Part shown: one piece after another, positions 23,190 through 33,853 of the stretch
Layout: every line of letters starts with the position of its first letter
Position numbering within the stretch: position 1 is the first letter of the stretch
Assembly: GCA_019671135.1 (NCBI GenBank)
Contig: JAHRHY010000010.1
Coordinates: forward strand, 1,116,001 to 1,180,000
Source of the DNA: Linnemannia hyalina
Lineage: Eukaryota > Mortierellomycota > Mortierellomycetes > Mortierellales > Mortierellaceae
DNA: 64,000 nucleotides
Reading direction: 5' to 3'
Notes under the pieces: generated by a model
Seen by the model: the letters and a program-made list of their open reading frames with translations, nothing else
Databases searched by the model: none
What the model was told of the DNA's origin: nothing
Program-made: the position numbers and the translations under genes

Positions 23190-23400
23190 GGGAAGCATAG
23201 TAGAATGTATGGCTGTAAGGAGCGACATGGGAAACCATAGCGCCTTGTTTTTCTTGTCATGGCTGTCGTCGTATTCCTGAGGCCCCTCGGGTTTGTCAAG
23301 CTCTTGGTCTGTTTCCTCCTTGCTGCATTCGACTAAATCCTTGTTGGAGAAGGCAAGGCAAAGAATGTTGAAAAATCTCTAGTCAACGTCACTAAGAATC

Positions 23401-24600
23401 TCGGTGTTAGTAGGAAAGGTGCTCAGCATTGACAAATGAGAGAAGACAACCTCCAACAAGCTGCACAATGTTGCTGTACCCTTTGTAATCATGGACACAC
23501 GTCTCGTTGGTCCCTTTTTTCGAACTCTCTACACACGTCTCTCTTGATCGTCTTTCTCACTGGCAGCTACCAGAGACACCTTTGTACCCGTAGCGCAGAA
23601 GAAAAAGAGAAGACGCCAAAGAAAGAAGTGTGCCCATTGTAAGGGGAAGGAAATCAAAAACAAACGTGCCATGGTGGAGAAGATGACCAAGGAACAAAAA
23701 GATAAAGACTTTTGACCTTTGAACAAGAGGAAAGAATACAAGAGATGGGGTCCACCGATGGAACAGATGATTGTCAACATCGGTGTCTCTCGTCACAATG
23801 CATCCCTGGATGATGCATCTGGCCTCCCCAGTATGCGAATGTCTTGTGTATTGTCATCAAACTCTTCAGCGACTTCGTACTTTGTAGTAAGTAGGGGAAG
23901 GGAGAGAAAGAAAAGAGGGCGAGGGGAGCTTTTCAAAAAAATGATTGGTCAGAATTGGTTGTCTTGAGCCTCCTACTCCACAAAACGTTTTTGTGAGCCA
24001 TGCGATTTGGATACTGTTGCAGTTACACCCATATTGAACTGTAGGGTAGAGAACACCCAATAAATCGACATGGATGGAGTGCTGAGAGCAGGAGCCGAGG
24101 CTGCATGTGGGACAGAACGCTGTGCCCATGCGAGAGGTTGGGTATATGTCTTTCTTTCGCAGTCAAGCTCAGAGGCCGTGGATGCCAATGATGGATGTTG
24201 GTGAGAAGGTGTAGTAGAGAGAGATGGAAGAAGAAGTTGAAAATGGTTAAATGGAAGGATGTGTCTTTTATAGAACTCAGACTGCGTCCGCTATATAATA
24301 GCAGCAAAGGACAATCTACTCGTATATTAATACAGACATGTTCTTTCTCGCTCTCTTCGATGTAAACAAACAACTGCAACACCCGTACGAGTTTGTTATA
24401 TTTGTCATGTTGAATATTGTCTTTCAGCACTTTTACTTCATGTTTTATTGAACTTCCAGAATGCATCTAATCCTATATTGTCGTTGATCCTATCCTCTTG
24501 CTCGATTCTATCGCATAATCTTGCTCGAGCAATCTTAACAAAACTCGTACAAATCTATTAAGGATAGAGAAAGACTGAAAAAAAGAAAAAGCAATGGCTC
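23401..24600. other. accessory DNA without a resolvable gene
   Basis: A short plus-strand stretch (about 23565-23715) reads as a basic peptide, KKKRRRQRKKCAHCKGKE, ending at a TGA at 23713-23715. It may be a remnant tail of an element protein. On the minus strand a TATAAAAG (about 24265-24272) with a CT-rich leader precedes a short Cys-containing frame beginning at the ATG at 24129. I could not join either into a credible gene. Confidence 0.3.
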
Positions 24601-24799
24601 AGTCTCAAGCAACAACAAAGCACAACCGTACAAGTCCTTTATGTGCTATTAAACCACCCCCACAAAGCGGGGGGTGATGGCCCCAGTCACCCAGCGGTGA
24701 AAACAGCCGAGCTGAGCGAAGTCTCGAAAAACCACATGGACATTGCGGACGACGGCACTAGATCCAGGTCCAAGCATCACCACCGTTACCTAGGCAGCG

Positions 24800-25200
24800 G
24801 TGAGGTCATATGATGGGCAGTCCAGCGCGCGGCTTGTCCTTTAGCCCTCGGTACCCACGGAGTTGGACAATCATCAATGCACACGAAGCCTCGCTTACCC
24901 TCAGCGAGAAGTGGATGTCAAGAAATGAGAGAGGTCGTCATGAGGGCCGATGCACCCTCAAGTACCCACGAGTCTGACGGAGAGCAAAACTACAAGGACC
25001 AGCAACACCGCTGATGGCGGAGGTCATATGAAGAGCAGCCCAGCGTATGGCATGTTCTATAGCCCTTCTGTACCTACAGAGTAGTTCTAGTAGCCCGCCC
25101 AAATCCAGCGCCACCGCCAGCCGAGGCTGACGGTCAGGTCATATGAAGAGCAGCCCAGCGCACGGCATAGACTTTGGCCCTTCTGTACCCAAGGTGGACC
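24800..25200. repeat. degenerate tandem repeat, about 90-130 bp spacing
   Basis: A motif beginning GGTCATATGAAGAGCAGCCC and ending near CCCTTCTGTACC recurs at about 24804, 25022 and 25137. A more diverged copy lies near 24931. Units are separated by variable GC-richer spacer. This looks like a decaying minisatellite or the internal repeats of a mobile element. It lies next to the decayed element gene. Confidence 0.7.
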
Positions 25201-25374
25201 CAGCTCGCCATCACTTCTCAACACCCGTACACACGTCATGCCTGCTGCCACCCAAGACTGAGCCATTTTTTTTACCTTGCTTCTTTGTTGGGATTACGGG
25301 GCTGTGGGTGTGTCCGATATCGAATAATAGAGGAGGTGAGCAAAGGATTCGAAGGTGATTGAAGATGCCGAGAG

Positions 25375-25660
25375 TAAAGAGAGGTGAAGGTGGCGAGGAC
25401 GATGTGGACAGGTTGAGAGGGGAGCTGGTTGAGAGGGGAGCTGGATGAGAGTGGAGCTGGTTGAGAGTGGAGAATGTGGACGAGGAGGGGTGAGGGAAAG
25501 AGAGGAGAAAGAGAAAGAGAAAGAAAAAACGGGGGGTGGGGGTGAAAGAGAAAGAGAAAGAGAAGGAAATAAAAGAAAAAAATGAAAAACAGGAGGAGAA
25601 GGGAAAGAGAAAGAGGAGGAGGTGCGGCGAGGGAGGGGACAGTTGAGTTGACGAGTGGCT
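25375..25660. repeat. purine-rich low-complexity tract
   Basis: GA/GGA-rich imperfect repeats, including repeated GGAGCTGGTTGAGAG-like units near 25412-25470 and GAAAGAGAAAGAG runs to about 25620. No coding signal is seen. Confidence 0.6.
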
Positions 25661-25686
25661 TGGTCCTCAGAGGCTCACCATGACAT

Positions 25687-25785
25687 CATGTAACAAAAAG
25701 GACCCTATGTAACAAAAAGGGCCCCATGTAACAAAAGGACCCCATGTAACAAAAAGGCCCCCTTGTAACAAAAAGACCCCCTTGG
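25687..25785. repeat. five-copy 18-20 bp tandem repeat (ATGTAACAAAAAGG unit)
   Basis: Five head-to-tail copies of a unit reading ATGTAACAAAAAGGRCCCC, with small variations and an ATG-to-TTG change in the last unit. They are followed by a CCCTTGGTGCATGG segment. The array abuts the purine-rich tract and the degenerate repeats, marking this as accessory DNA. Confidence 0.85.
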
Positions 25786-25799
25786 TGCATGGTGGGCGG

Positions 25800-27015
25800 G
25801 GATTGAATTCCGTCTCGTTCTATAAGCTCTCTAAAAAGTCACCCACCCATCGAAGTAAGTGCACACAATAGAGAGAGCTGAACAATTGACTGCACCGACG
25901 CGGCATCCATAGCAAGGCGTGCCTTGATGCTCATGTGAGCGATGTCCAAGCTGGCCATGACCATGACTGGGTGCTGATCAGTGCAATCTCCGGGCGCTTC
26001 AAGTGTCGGACGGAATTCAGGCACAGAAACAGGCTTGTCAGGTACGAAAAGGACGTGCGCCTTCACCAACCATTGTTTCTCGTTTATGTATCACCTTGTC
26101 CCCTATTGTTCCAGTACATCAACCATGGCAAAGCGACAGAACAAGTCGGAGGAGACGGGAGCAGAGAATTAAAAAAAATGTCCCTGTGGCACCACCTATT
26201 CCACTACGCCTTCGCCCTTCTCTTTTTTGTGTTCATCGCCACTTTCTTTTTTTATTTTCCATTTCACTGTTTATCATTCGCCATGTTTCTTCTTCGTTTT
26301 CTTTTCATGCTTCACCCTACGTATAACCTTCGCCTTCTCTCTTTCACCTTCAGTCTATTCAATACTTCGCAACACCATCACCGATAACCACTTGACCCTG
26401 TTCTGTCTTTATGGAAAAAAGAGCACAAAAACAGCGGCAACAGGAATCGACAACAAGTGTCCCATCCGATCAACAGCAACCACCATAACTACAGGGCTAA
26501 CTTCCCCACTAGGATATATGTCAGCATGGTAATCGCCCACCTCTGCTGAGGCTGTCACACCCCCCGAGTTGTTTGGCCTGATCTCGAGCCCCGAACTTGA
26601 GGGCCTCCAACGTGTGTCCATCGATATCGATGACAACAGCTTTTCCGAAGATCTTCCCACGAGGTCACATAAGAATTTCTGGACAAGCTAAAGGGACACA
26701 AGCGACGTTCTGAAGACCAGGAATCTCAAATATCATAAAAGATGAAGGCGAACGACACCTTCACAATGCCAATCAGCAAAACAAAATGAACTAATCCTTT
26801 ACTTTCCCATCGTTTATTTTGACTGGTATTACCCTCTCAATGACGCAAAAAAAAGAAAGTTTCTTTTCGTAAACGGTCTTGAGAGTAGGAAAAGGGAGTG
26901 AAGTGTAAGAAAAGAAGGGGAGAGCTGTCTGCCACGGCAAGAGGAAGGGATAGGAATGCTAAAACAGAGTCTTAAGCAAAATATTCACCACCTCTTCATC
27001 GTTGTTTTTTGTCAT
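25800..27015. other. weakly coding region, gene structure unresolved
   Basis: On the plus strand a short frame (about 26551-26691) reads AEAVTPPELFGLISSPELEG then QRVSIDIDDN...FWTS and a stop, which looks protein-like. Upstream ATG-started peptides (26125, MAKRQNKSEE; 26411, MEKRAQKQRQQE) could be first exons, but no donor/acceptor pair joins them cleanly. I leave the gene undefined. Confidence 0.3.
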
Positions 27016-27297
27016 CTACCAACGTCCTCCTCTCCATCCACCTCCACGCCATCCGCCTCCACGCCATCCACCTCCTTGCCAGCCCCCTCCGCCTCCTCCA
27101 CCCCAACCCCAGAGAGCTCTTTCGTCGCCATCAATGACGTCTCCTTCCTCCAAGCTACGTCTTTTGTGCCCGTGGCCACCTTTGTGCCATTTTTCGGCTT
27201 GAATGGCGTCGTCCGAGGGAGCAGGGGATGGGTTTCCGACCGCGGACCCGATCAGAAAGACGCTGGCGACGAGGCCGAGAAGAGCAGAGAAACGCAT
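27016..27297 (-). CDS. small secreted Gly/Trp-rich protein with Kex2-type site
   Basis: A single exon encodes 93 aa. The signal peptide is residues 1-21 (MRFSALLGLVASVFLIGSAVG). A short propeptide-like region contains GHKRRSLEEGD, where KRR is a candidate Kex2 site. The tail is built of Trp-Gly repeats (GGGWQGGGWRGGGWRGGGWRG) encoded by near-identical 15-bp units. No family is recognised. Gly-rich Trp/Arg tails occur in cell-wall-associated and antimicrobial-like peptides, but nothing here proves either. A TATA box is present upstream at about 27405. Confidence 0.7.
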   Translation of the reverse strand: MRFSALLGLVASVFLIGSAVGNPSPAPSDDAIQAEKWHKGGHGHKRRSLEEGDVIDGDERALWGWGGGGGGGWQGGGWRGGGWRGGGWRGGRW

Positions 27298-27404
27298 GGT
27301 TATTTTGTGTTGTTCGAGTGTTGTTTGTGTGTTTTAAGTGGATGTAGAGAAAGTCGGACGAGGAGATGGAGAATAAAACACAAATTTGCTGGGCTGCCGT
27401 CGAT

Positions 27405-27413
27405 CTTTTTATA
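27405..27413 (-). promoter_or_regulatory. TATA box of the Gly/Trp-rich secreted-protein gene
   Basis: Minus strand reads TATAAAAAG, about 110 bp before the ATG at 27297. All three small secreted-protein genes in the window have a clear TATA box, whereas most housekeeping genes here do not. Confidence 0.55.
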
Positions 27414-27677
27414 CCTGTTCGTCTATTGAAAACCTGTGACCTCACGTACTCTAGCAAATTTGTCACCCTCACTCGTTTAACCACGCTAAGAAAAAAAACA
27501 CCGATCCATGCTCTATGAAAAGTTCGCAGGGAGCAGATGGGGTGGATGTGGAAAGAGGCGCGCAAATTCAGAAAAAGCAGCGATCACCGGAGCTATTTTG
27601 TCTCTCATCGTCTCGTCTGAGCATCGCGCATTTCCCTCAACTTTATTTTCGGTTCAGCAAATACACAGCGCTGATCT

Positions 27678-30600
27678 TCAGTGCAAATCCTGGGGTCCGA
27701 GGATGGCTCCCATCAGTCGATCAAGCTTGGACTCGATGTCATCCATGCGTATCTGCATCTCGGTAAACCGGTCCTCGACCAGCCGCGTCAATTCCTCGGT
27801 ATCCGCCTGTTGTTGCTGAAGCAGCTGCTTTACCTCCGATGACTCCATCAACCACCGCTGATTCGGCGGCTGTGGATGCTGATTCGGCGGTTGTTGCTGT
27901 TGTTGTTGTTGTTGATGATGAGGATGTTGTTCCTGCTGTTGCCATTGCTGGTGCTGATTGTACGGGTCCGCACTTGTCCCCGGCTCATCCACTGCATGCA
28001 TGTCGAAATGGTGCGGCCAAAATCCTTGGAAAGTATTGGCGAGGGTCATGTCAGTCGCGTGGCGAACACGCCCGTATCCAGACATGCTGCCTTGTCGCAT
28101 AATCCCCATCCCAATCGGAGCCGCAGGCTGATAAGAGTAGATTGCCGGGTGATGCGACTGAGGTGATCGCTCCTGGTTATTCTCGCTCTCGCTCTTCAGA
28201 GACCCACTCGACATCGAGTTGTTCTTGCTGGCATCCCTGAACCGTCGGATGTTCTCAAAGTAAGGCGAGACGATTTCTTGGCCGGTTGGTTGACTTGGCT
28301 GGCCGAGTCCGTTGGTAGTGAGATGGTGAAGCTCCTGGGGTACTGGTCGCACCTTTGGCAGGTGCCCAATTGGAGGTGGCCCGTCAGGGTTGGGAAAGAT
28401 TGTTGCATCAGTCGATCTTGCTTCCGCCGGAGGTGAGGTCGAGTCCCGCGATGACTGTCCTTCCATTGAATCGACTGTCACACTGCTGCGCCGATCTAGT
28501 CTCCGTTGAACGACGCCGCCTCCAACGCTGGTCTTTCCCATGCCTGCTGTTGATGTGGCTCCGTAATTTCCCTCATGCTCAACAGGACCTGTTCGGACAG
28601 GAAGATATTGCGCTCGTTTCCGTAGCACCAGCACCTCAAAGATCCAGATGCAGACCAGCTCAGGGAAGAAGAACAATCGAAGAAGAGCGCGGCTGATTCG
28701 ACCCACGAATTCCGCTGAACAGAACAAACTGCATGGCCAGACAACCAGTCCTGCAAAGATGTTGAACGGAGGCTGAAACTCGTACAGGGCATCCGATTTG
28801 ACCTCTTCCATAACTTTGACCGAGAACAAGAACATGAACTCTTCCTTGGCATTGGCGCTCACCTATCAGTCAAGGAGAGGAAAAAATGATAAACAATAGG
28901 TCAGGACCACGACGCTACAACTCATGTCAAACACATGAAACGATCAATGCCGCCATATGTCAACACATACCTCAGAGAACGTCTGTGAAAAGATAGAAAT
29001 GAGAAGGGTATATAGCATCAAGACCGAGATGGCGACAAAGAGAACCATCAGAGGCGCACCAAAGAGCTTTGACAACTCTTCTGCCTCCTCGAATCCCAGA
29101 AAAGCGGACCCAAAGAAGACTTGCAGCAGTAGCCATGCAATCTCTCCATATGATTTCGTGTTGTCATGGAGTCCCTACAATGAGAACAAGCATGGCGATA
29201 TCAATAAACGTTGTCGATTTGAACGTAAAGCATGCAATGACCTCAAACAAGCAAGGAACCTACGTAGAACGCTTGCAGGAACCCGATGTAAAAGATAGTA
29301 GAGAGGGCCAAGAAGAGCATGGCATCCAACAGCATCTGTCGAAGGACAATAAGCATGGTGCCAAAGAAGCGATAATGATCTAATCATCGCGAAAAAAAAG
29401 AGGGCGACCTATTAGCCAACGACTCTGCTATTAAAAACCGCCTCACGTGGATCATCTCAAACGAACAAGGACTATTACCGAGTGCAGCGAAGAGTCTTGG
29501 CCAGAGTAGGATCGCGTTGCAGGCCAGCACGTCGTATGCAAAGTCAGACATCTCTATGGATCCAGTGAAGAAAGTGCTGATCCTAAGACCCATGAACACC
29601 AAGAATATTATGTAGATCGGGACGTCAAAGAGGTTCCAGACAGTCTCAAAGTAGAATGACGGCCCAGAGTCCCGGAGTTGGATGAGCTCATCTATCGTGT
29701 ACGACAATGCAAAAATATCCATGATCTAGTCAAGGCCAGGGATCGAAGAGCGAGATTTAGATATGTGCTCACACAAAGAATATAAACACCATGCTCAATC
29801 CACCTGCAGGCTTGTAGAAAAAAGGAGAGTGATCGCATACCACTTCTATGGCCGTCAGCTTGGCTTCCTTTGCAAATGTTACAGCGGTATAAACCGCGAT
29901 GAAGCCTGAGAAGGAGACCATCTGGAATGTCGTCTTGTATCGCGGTACCCGGAGACGAGATAGCCTCAGGAACTTGATGTCCCGGTTGTCGTACACGGTG
30001 ACCGTTCGTATCTCCTGCTGTGAAGCATTGAGGCACGAGTCCGGGTTGTCAATTGCATTCGAGAAAAAGACGATTTCTCCAAGCCAGATCTGGTCTGTCA
30101 AAGGAAGACGCGATGAAGAGATGGTGTGGTTAGTATACGGTCATGCGGCAATTATATATAGGAGAGCTCAAAAACGCACACACAGATATGAATGGAGTCA
30201 TACTTATAATCTCTTGGACAAGTGGGTTCGAGATGAAGTGTTTGGCTCTCCCGGATATCGCCACCTCCAGAGCGCTCATCGGCTCATTGGATGGCTCGCC
30301 CTCAAAGTGAGGTAGATAGATTCTTGACCGACCGTCTTTCCCTATTTTTTGTATGGCCTAAGCCAGAAATGGGTCAATACCATCGTTTGTTATAAGGTAC
30401 ATCCATTGGCTGCAGGGCATGCGGTTGTAACTTACGTCGCACTGGAGAAAAGTCGTATGTCAACACGTCGATTAATTGGCGCATCGAAAATGCTTTCAGC
30501 ACCCTGTAATAGCACCATGACAAAAACAAACAAGGGTCAGAATTACATGCAGCGTGAAAACAATGAGAGAGAAGTGGCAACGATGACGCATGTTGGTTAA

Positions 30601-31424
30601 CATATCGTGCATGGGTCTTACTTGGTCGCCACAATCTCGCATGCATATGCCCTAAAAAGAGTAAATTACAAGGGTATAACGGTTGTAGAGAAGGGAACCA
30701 CTGTTAGAGCACCATGTCCAATCAAACACATACAAACAGTCCGCCATGTTTTGATTCGTCGCACCCCTTTTCATTTTCCTTAGGCCCAATGGTGACGCCA
30801 TCTTGACGCGGTTGGACAACTTGTTTACCTGGTCTCGTTGAGTCGCGCATTCGCCAGATCGTTCTCTGCGTCCCGAAGGAATTGCCAGCGGTTCAGGAGG
30901 AAGCAATAGACGGCGGCTGTCTCTCGGCGTTCCTCTCGGTATTTCCTCACGATCGGTAGTAGTAGTGCAAGGTAGATCTCGAGGGATCCGAGTTCATCCC
31001 GCGTGAGCGATGTGTCGAGTGCATTGATGATTGCTGGGATTGTATTTTAGGAAGGGAAAAGACAGCGAGAAAAGAAGAGAAGAAGGAAGAAGACGAAAGA
31101 AGAGAAGGAGAAGGCAATGATAAGAGGGGAGAAAGAGGGAATAAATGTAAGTATTTTTGTGATATCATAGGCAAAAAAAAAAACGACGCCACTAAAATAT
31201 AAAGTCTCTGAAAGAAATGACGACGACGATCGGAATTCTGCAGACGTACAATAACGAGCTTCTTTGACCAGTGCTGTAACCGGTGCAGTCGGGAATGGCC
31301 TGGGCGCCCATGCGTAGTCGTTGTGGTGGTGGAACCGGGCAAGCAAAGGTCTTCGTGGGTTGTATGATTCGGCGGGGGAGTGAAAGGGTTCGTCGGGTAA
31401 GTGTCGAGAGCCGATAGTACCCAT
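27678..31424 (-). CDS. YVC1: vacuolar TRP-type cation channel YVC1 (TRPY)
   Basis: Eleven exons (31424-31250, 31033-30829, 30651-30622, 30503-30436, 30341-30204, 30094-29841, 29793-29773, 29725-29479, 29379-29264, 29174-28971, 28862-27678) join in phase to 880 aa; yeast Yvc1 is 675 aa. TRPY channels release Ca2+ from the vacuole on stretch or osmotic shock. The N-terminal soluble part (to ~270) includes SLEIYLALLLPIVRKYR and EGEPSNEPMSALEVAISG. Six hydrophobic segments follow, including FDVPIYIIFLVFMGLR, RFFGTMLIVLRQMLLDAM, a pore-region segment IAWLLLQVFFGSAFLGFEEAEE and MVLFVAISVLMLYTLLISIFSQTFSE. The C-terminal ~350 residues are Ser/Pro/Gln-rich with a Gln run and end in a heptad-like segment (EVKQLL...RLVEDRFTEMQIRMDDIESKLDRLM). 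The 21-nt exon 29793-29773 and 30-nt exon 30651-30622 are the least certain. Confidence 0.9.
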
Positions 31425-31994
31425 ATGGCAGGCAAGGATAAGATCAAAATTGAAGGGAAGGTGTGTGAAAGAGGAACGAGTGTCGTTCAGAGTGTATGGG
31501 CAAGGGCGTGGGTGTTTATGCTGTGTGGTGTCTGTGTATGATTGTGTGCTGCAAAGGGGTCGAAGGGACAGGAGTGGAGTCTGAGGGAGAGGAGAGGGAG
31601 AAGAGGCCGAGGGACAGGGGAAGGAGAAGTGTGGTGGATGGGTGAGTGTGCGTTGAGTTTGTCGATGCACTAACGAGTGCCAGAGGTGAATGAGGGAAGA
31701 CGGGGAGGGAAGTGTTGTCGAGGTCGTGAGTTGTCGGAAGGTGTTTGTCGTGTGAGTGTGAATAGGAGTGAAGAAAGGAGTGAATGGGGTAAGGGAATGA
31801 GATCCGAGTGATTCGATGTTTCTCAGGAGAAAAAAAAAGAGAGAGGAGAAAAAAAAGAAAAAAAGGGAGAGTAGAAACAGCGACCGAACTCCAATCATCC
31901 AGCGCTCAAGAAAGGGTCCGTGACCCTTCGTTTTGCTAAGCATTACACGTGATCATTTTTTAGTATGGATGCAACAGTTTCAAAGTCTAGACTC
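31425..31994. other. intergenic, YVC1 upstream region
   Basis: A pyrimidine-rich (minus-strand view) region precedes the YVC1 ATG, and the ERV46 stop lies at its right end. Long open frames on the minus strand here are Ser/Thr/Leu/Pro readings of that composition. No separate gene is supported. Confidence 0.5.
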
Positions 31995-33853
31995 CTAGAG
32001 GGCCTTGCCGAGCTCCATCTTACGCTTGAGCGTCCTCTCCGCGCGCCAGATGGCTCCGTCGATAATGCCGGCTACCGTAAAGATACCTCCGACAATAGCA
32101 CACACTCCTGTCAAGAACGACGTGAACGACTTTCGCTCCTCCTTCTGAATCACCAGCATTGGCGAGATATCAAAGTTGAAGAACACACCTGCAAGATCAA
32201 CGAACAAAGGAAACGAATAATTAGGATCACTGAAAATGCACGCGTCTGTCATGAGAAAAGGCAAAAGGCGATCCCAAGAACAATGTGAGGAATAGGTTAC
32301 CTGGCAAACCAGTGGGCTGCATGGCCACGCCCATGGCGTTCTTCTGAAGCAAGTTGCGATTGAACTGCGTGACAGAGTACTGATTGGTATTGACGGGCAT
32401 CCTGTTCAGATAAAAGTATTTTGTCCCAACGACCTTGACATAGTACTGGAACATGTGCAAGCCCTCTGCTCCATCGACGCTCTGATCATCCAGAGGATTG
32501 TGGACGTTGGGAACCTTCTCGCCGAAGCTGAGGTGCTTGATGTGGTGCGAGAAATCCAGTCCGTGCTGGAGGTATTGTTGAATGTCGTGGACGTGCATGT
32601 TTCCGCTCTGGAAAGAACGACCGGGGGCAATGTGGAAGTTTCCTGCGACCTTGTTGACGGTGATCTGGCCGTGCATTCTACATCCTTGGTCCGCCTGCTC
32701 CTTCATTTTATCCATGTATCCCTCACGAACGCACTAGATTATTTAGAAAACAGTATGTACCGCGTGCGTTAGCAACATGAAGAGCAAAGTGATTGTCGTT
32801 TTTCAAGTGACGGCGAATAAGATTTCCAAAGTACATCCTGAAATTACCTGCTCAATGCCTTCAGGGCGGGTGAAGGCCCATCCAGAACGGACATAGGCCT
32901 GCCTGACGTCCTCGCAAGTATTGCAGCATCCACTTTCAGGCTTGATTGCGCCACCACAGTCTCCACAGTAGTCTGCTCCAACGTCCTTGGGATCTGGGCC
33001 AGTGTCACCCAGGTCTATTTTTGTCATAACAAAAAACGGAAATGATTAGGATAACGATCTGTTATGATTCCTATACCCATCAGGTCTTCAGTCCATGGTA
33101 TAAGCTGAAAGCTCTTACTGGGTGCTCTTTCGCGCTTGATCTCGGAACCATCGGGCGACAACTGGACCTTGTAGACTGAGTGAGAAATATCGCTCTGGTG
33201 CTCTCCTGCAACATCCATAACGTCCAGCGTCAAAACTAATTGTGACAAAGAAGCGAGTTGGTTATTAGTATCCTCTGCACGTAGTTCGACGCACAGACAT
33301 AATATCGGGTCCATGCCACATGTCTTCATTGCTCTTTGACAACAATGAAAAGCAAGAGACGGCAAATAAAAAGGCACAATTGCGCGAGAACGTACTGTAG
33401 CAAGGGATCTTGGGGAAGGAGATATCAAAGTCAATGGCCATCTTGGCCTTCCTGCCGCCATCAACAATAAGCGAGGACTCGGTGTGCACCGATCGGTAGT
33501 CAAAGAACTCGCCCAACAGCAGGACTGCAATAACAACTGCACTCACAAGCGTTACTATTGAGCACATAGTCCAAGAAATAAGAAAAGGTTGCGAGCAGGT
33601 GAGTAGGTTCGTTTCGAGATGGCGGCACCTTGGTCTCGCTTGTTCATCCAGGACACTTTGCGTCGAGCGTCCATTCTTTCAAGGGACAAACAACATCGCT
33701 GAGTTTGCAAAGCCGGAAAACCCAATGCAATTGGTTGAGATGAGGACGCGAGTATGTACCTACGGCGCCGGTGGAGGTCTTGACTCGAAAGTCATCTAGG
33801 GTTTTGGCGTAGGCATCAAAGTTCTTGAAACGGTTTAGGGTCGATTTCACCAT
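31995..33853 (-). CDS. ERV46: ERGIC-3/Erv46 COPII vesicle cargo-receptor subunit
   Basis: Six exons (33853-33760, 33554-33396, 33235-33119, 33014-32848, 32733-32301, 32188-31995) join in phase to 387 aa; human ERGIC3 is 383 aa. Erv46 pairs with Erv41 and cycles between ER and Golgi to retrieve or export cargo. The N-terminus MVKSTLNRFKNFDAYAKTL...TSTGAVVTLVSAVVIAVLL shows a short cytosolic tail and TM1. The luminal domain has FDYRSVHTESSLIVD, DISFPKIPC and DVMDVAGEHQSD. The paired cysteine sites DYCGDCGGA and SGCCNTC are present, as is AGNFHIAPGRSFQ. TM2 is in the last exon (ERKSFTSFLTGVCAIVGGIFTVAGIID). It is divergent from MCTS1. Confidence 0.95.

Larger units (their letters stand above)
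21850..23400 (-). pseudogene. decayed mobile-element gene with RuvC-I-like motif (TnpB/Fanzor-like candidate)
   Basis: One minus-strand frame can be followed for about 1 kb with three internal stops, all in the same frame: TAA at 22741-22743, TAG at 22222-22224 and TAG at 21949-21951. An apparent intron spans 22897-22977, and a one-base shift occurs at a 7-bp A run (minus strand, about 23014-23020). Readable blocks are NGAIYLRNK, RSAIRNFVLLNRAL, GYVLRGSIRTGG and KYRRLPAEKLPSRL. They are followed by KILGIDLGQAFVVRASAIL, an acidic insert made of three 18-bp repeats (21993-22046), then FFNLGV and QPTFKHRRWLE. GIDLG after a hydrophobic strand is what a RuvC-I site looks like in TnpB/Fanzor nucleases; this assignment is inference. 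The downstream RuvC-II/III and zinc-ribbon parts are missing, so the copy is 3'-truncated as well as broken. Confidence 0.6.

Noticed and set aside
24800..25785. Possible CRISPR-like array
   Set aside because: Repeats are degenerate or directly adjacent with no uniform unique spacers, and this is eukaryotic DNA.
25839..26069. 76-codon minus-strand frame (VKAHVLFVPDKPVSVPEF and on)
   Set aside because: Starts only at a non-ATG codon, and no splice partner was found; it may be a remnant but cannot be supported.
31047..31943. 298-codon minus-strand frame
   Set aside because: It contains the YVC1 first exon, but the rest is Leu/Ser/Phe/Pro reading of a pyrimidine-rich leader; translation from the YVC1 ATG at 31424 explains the coding part.
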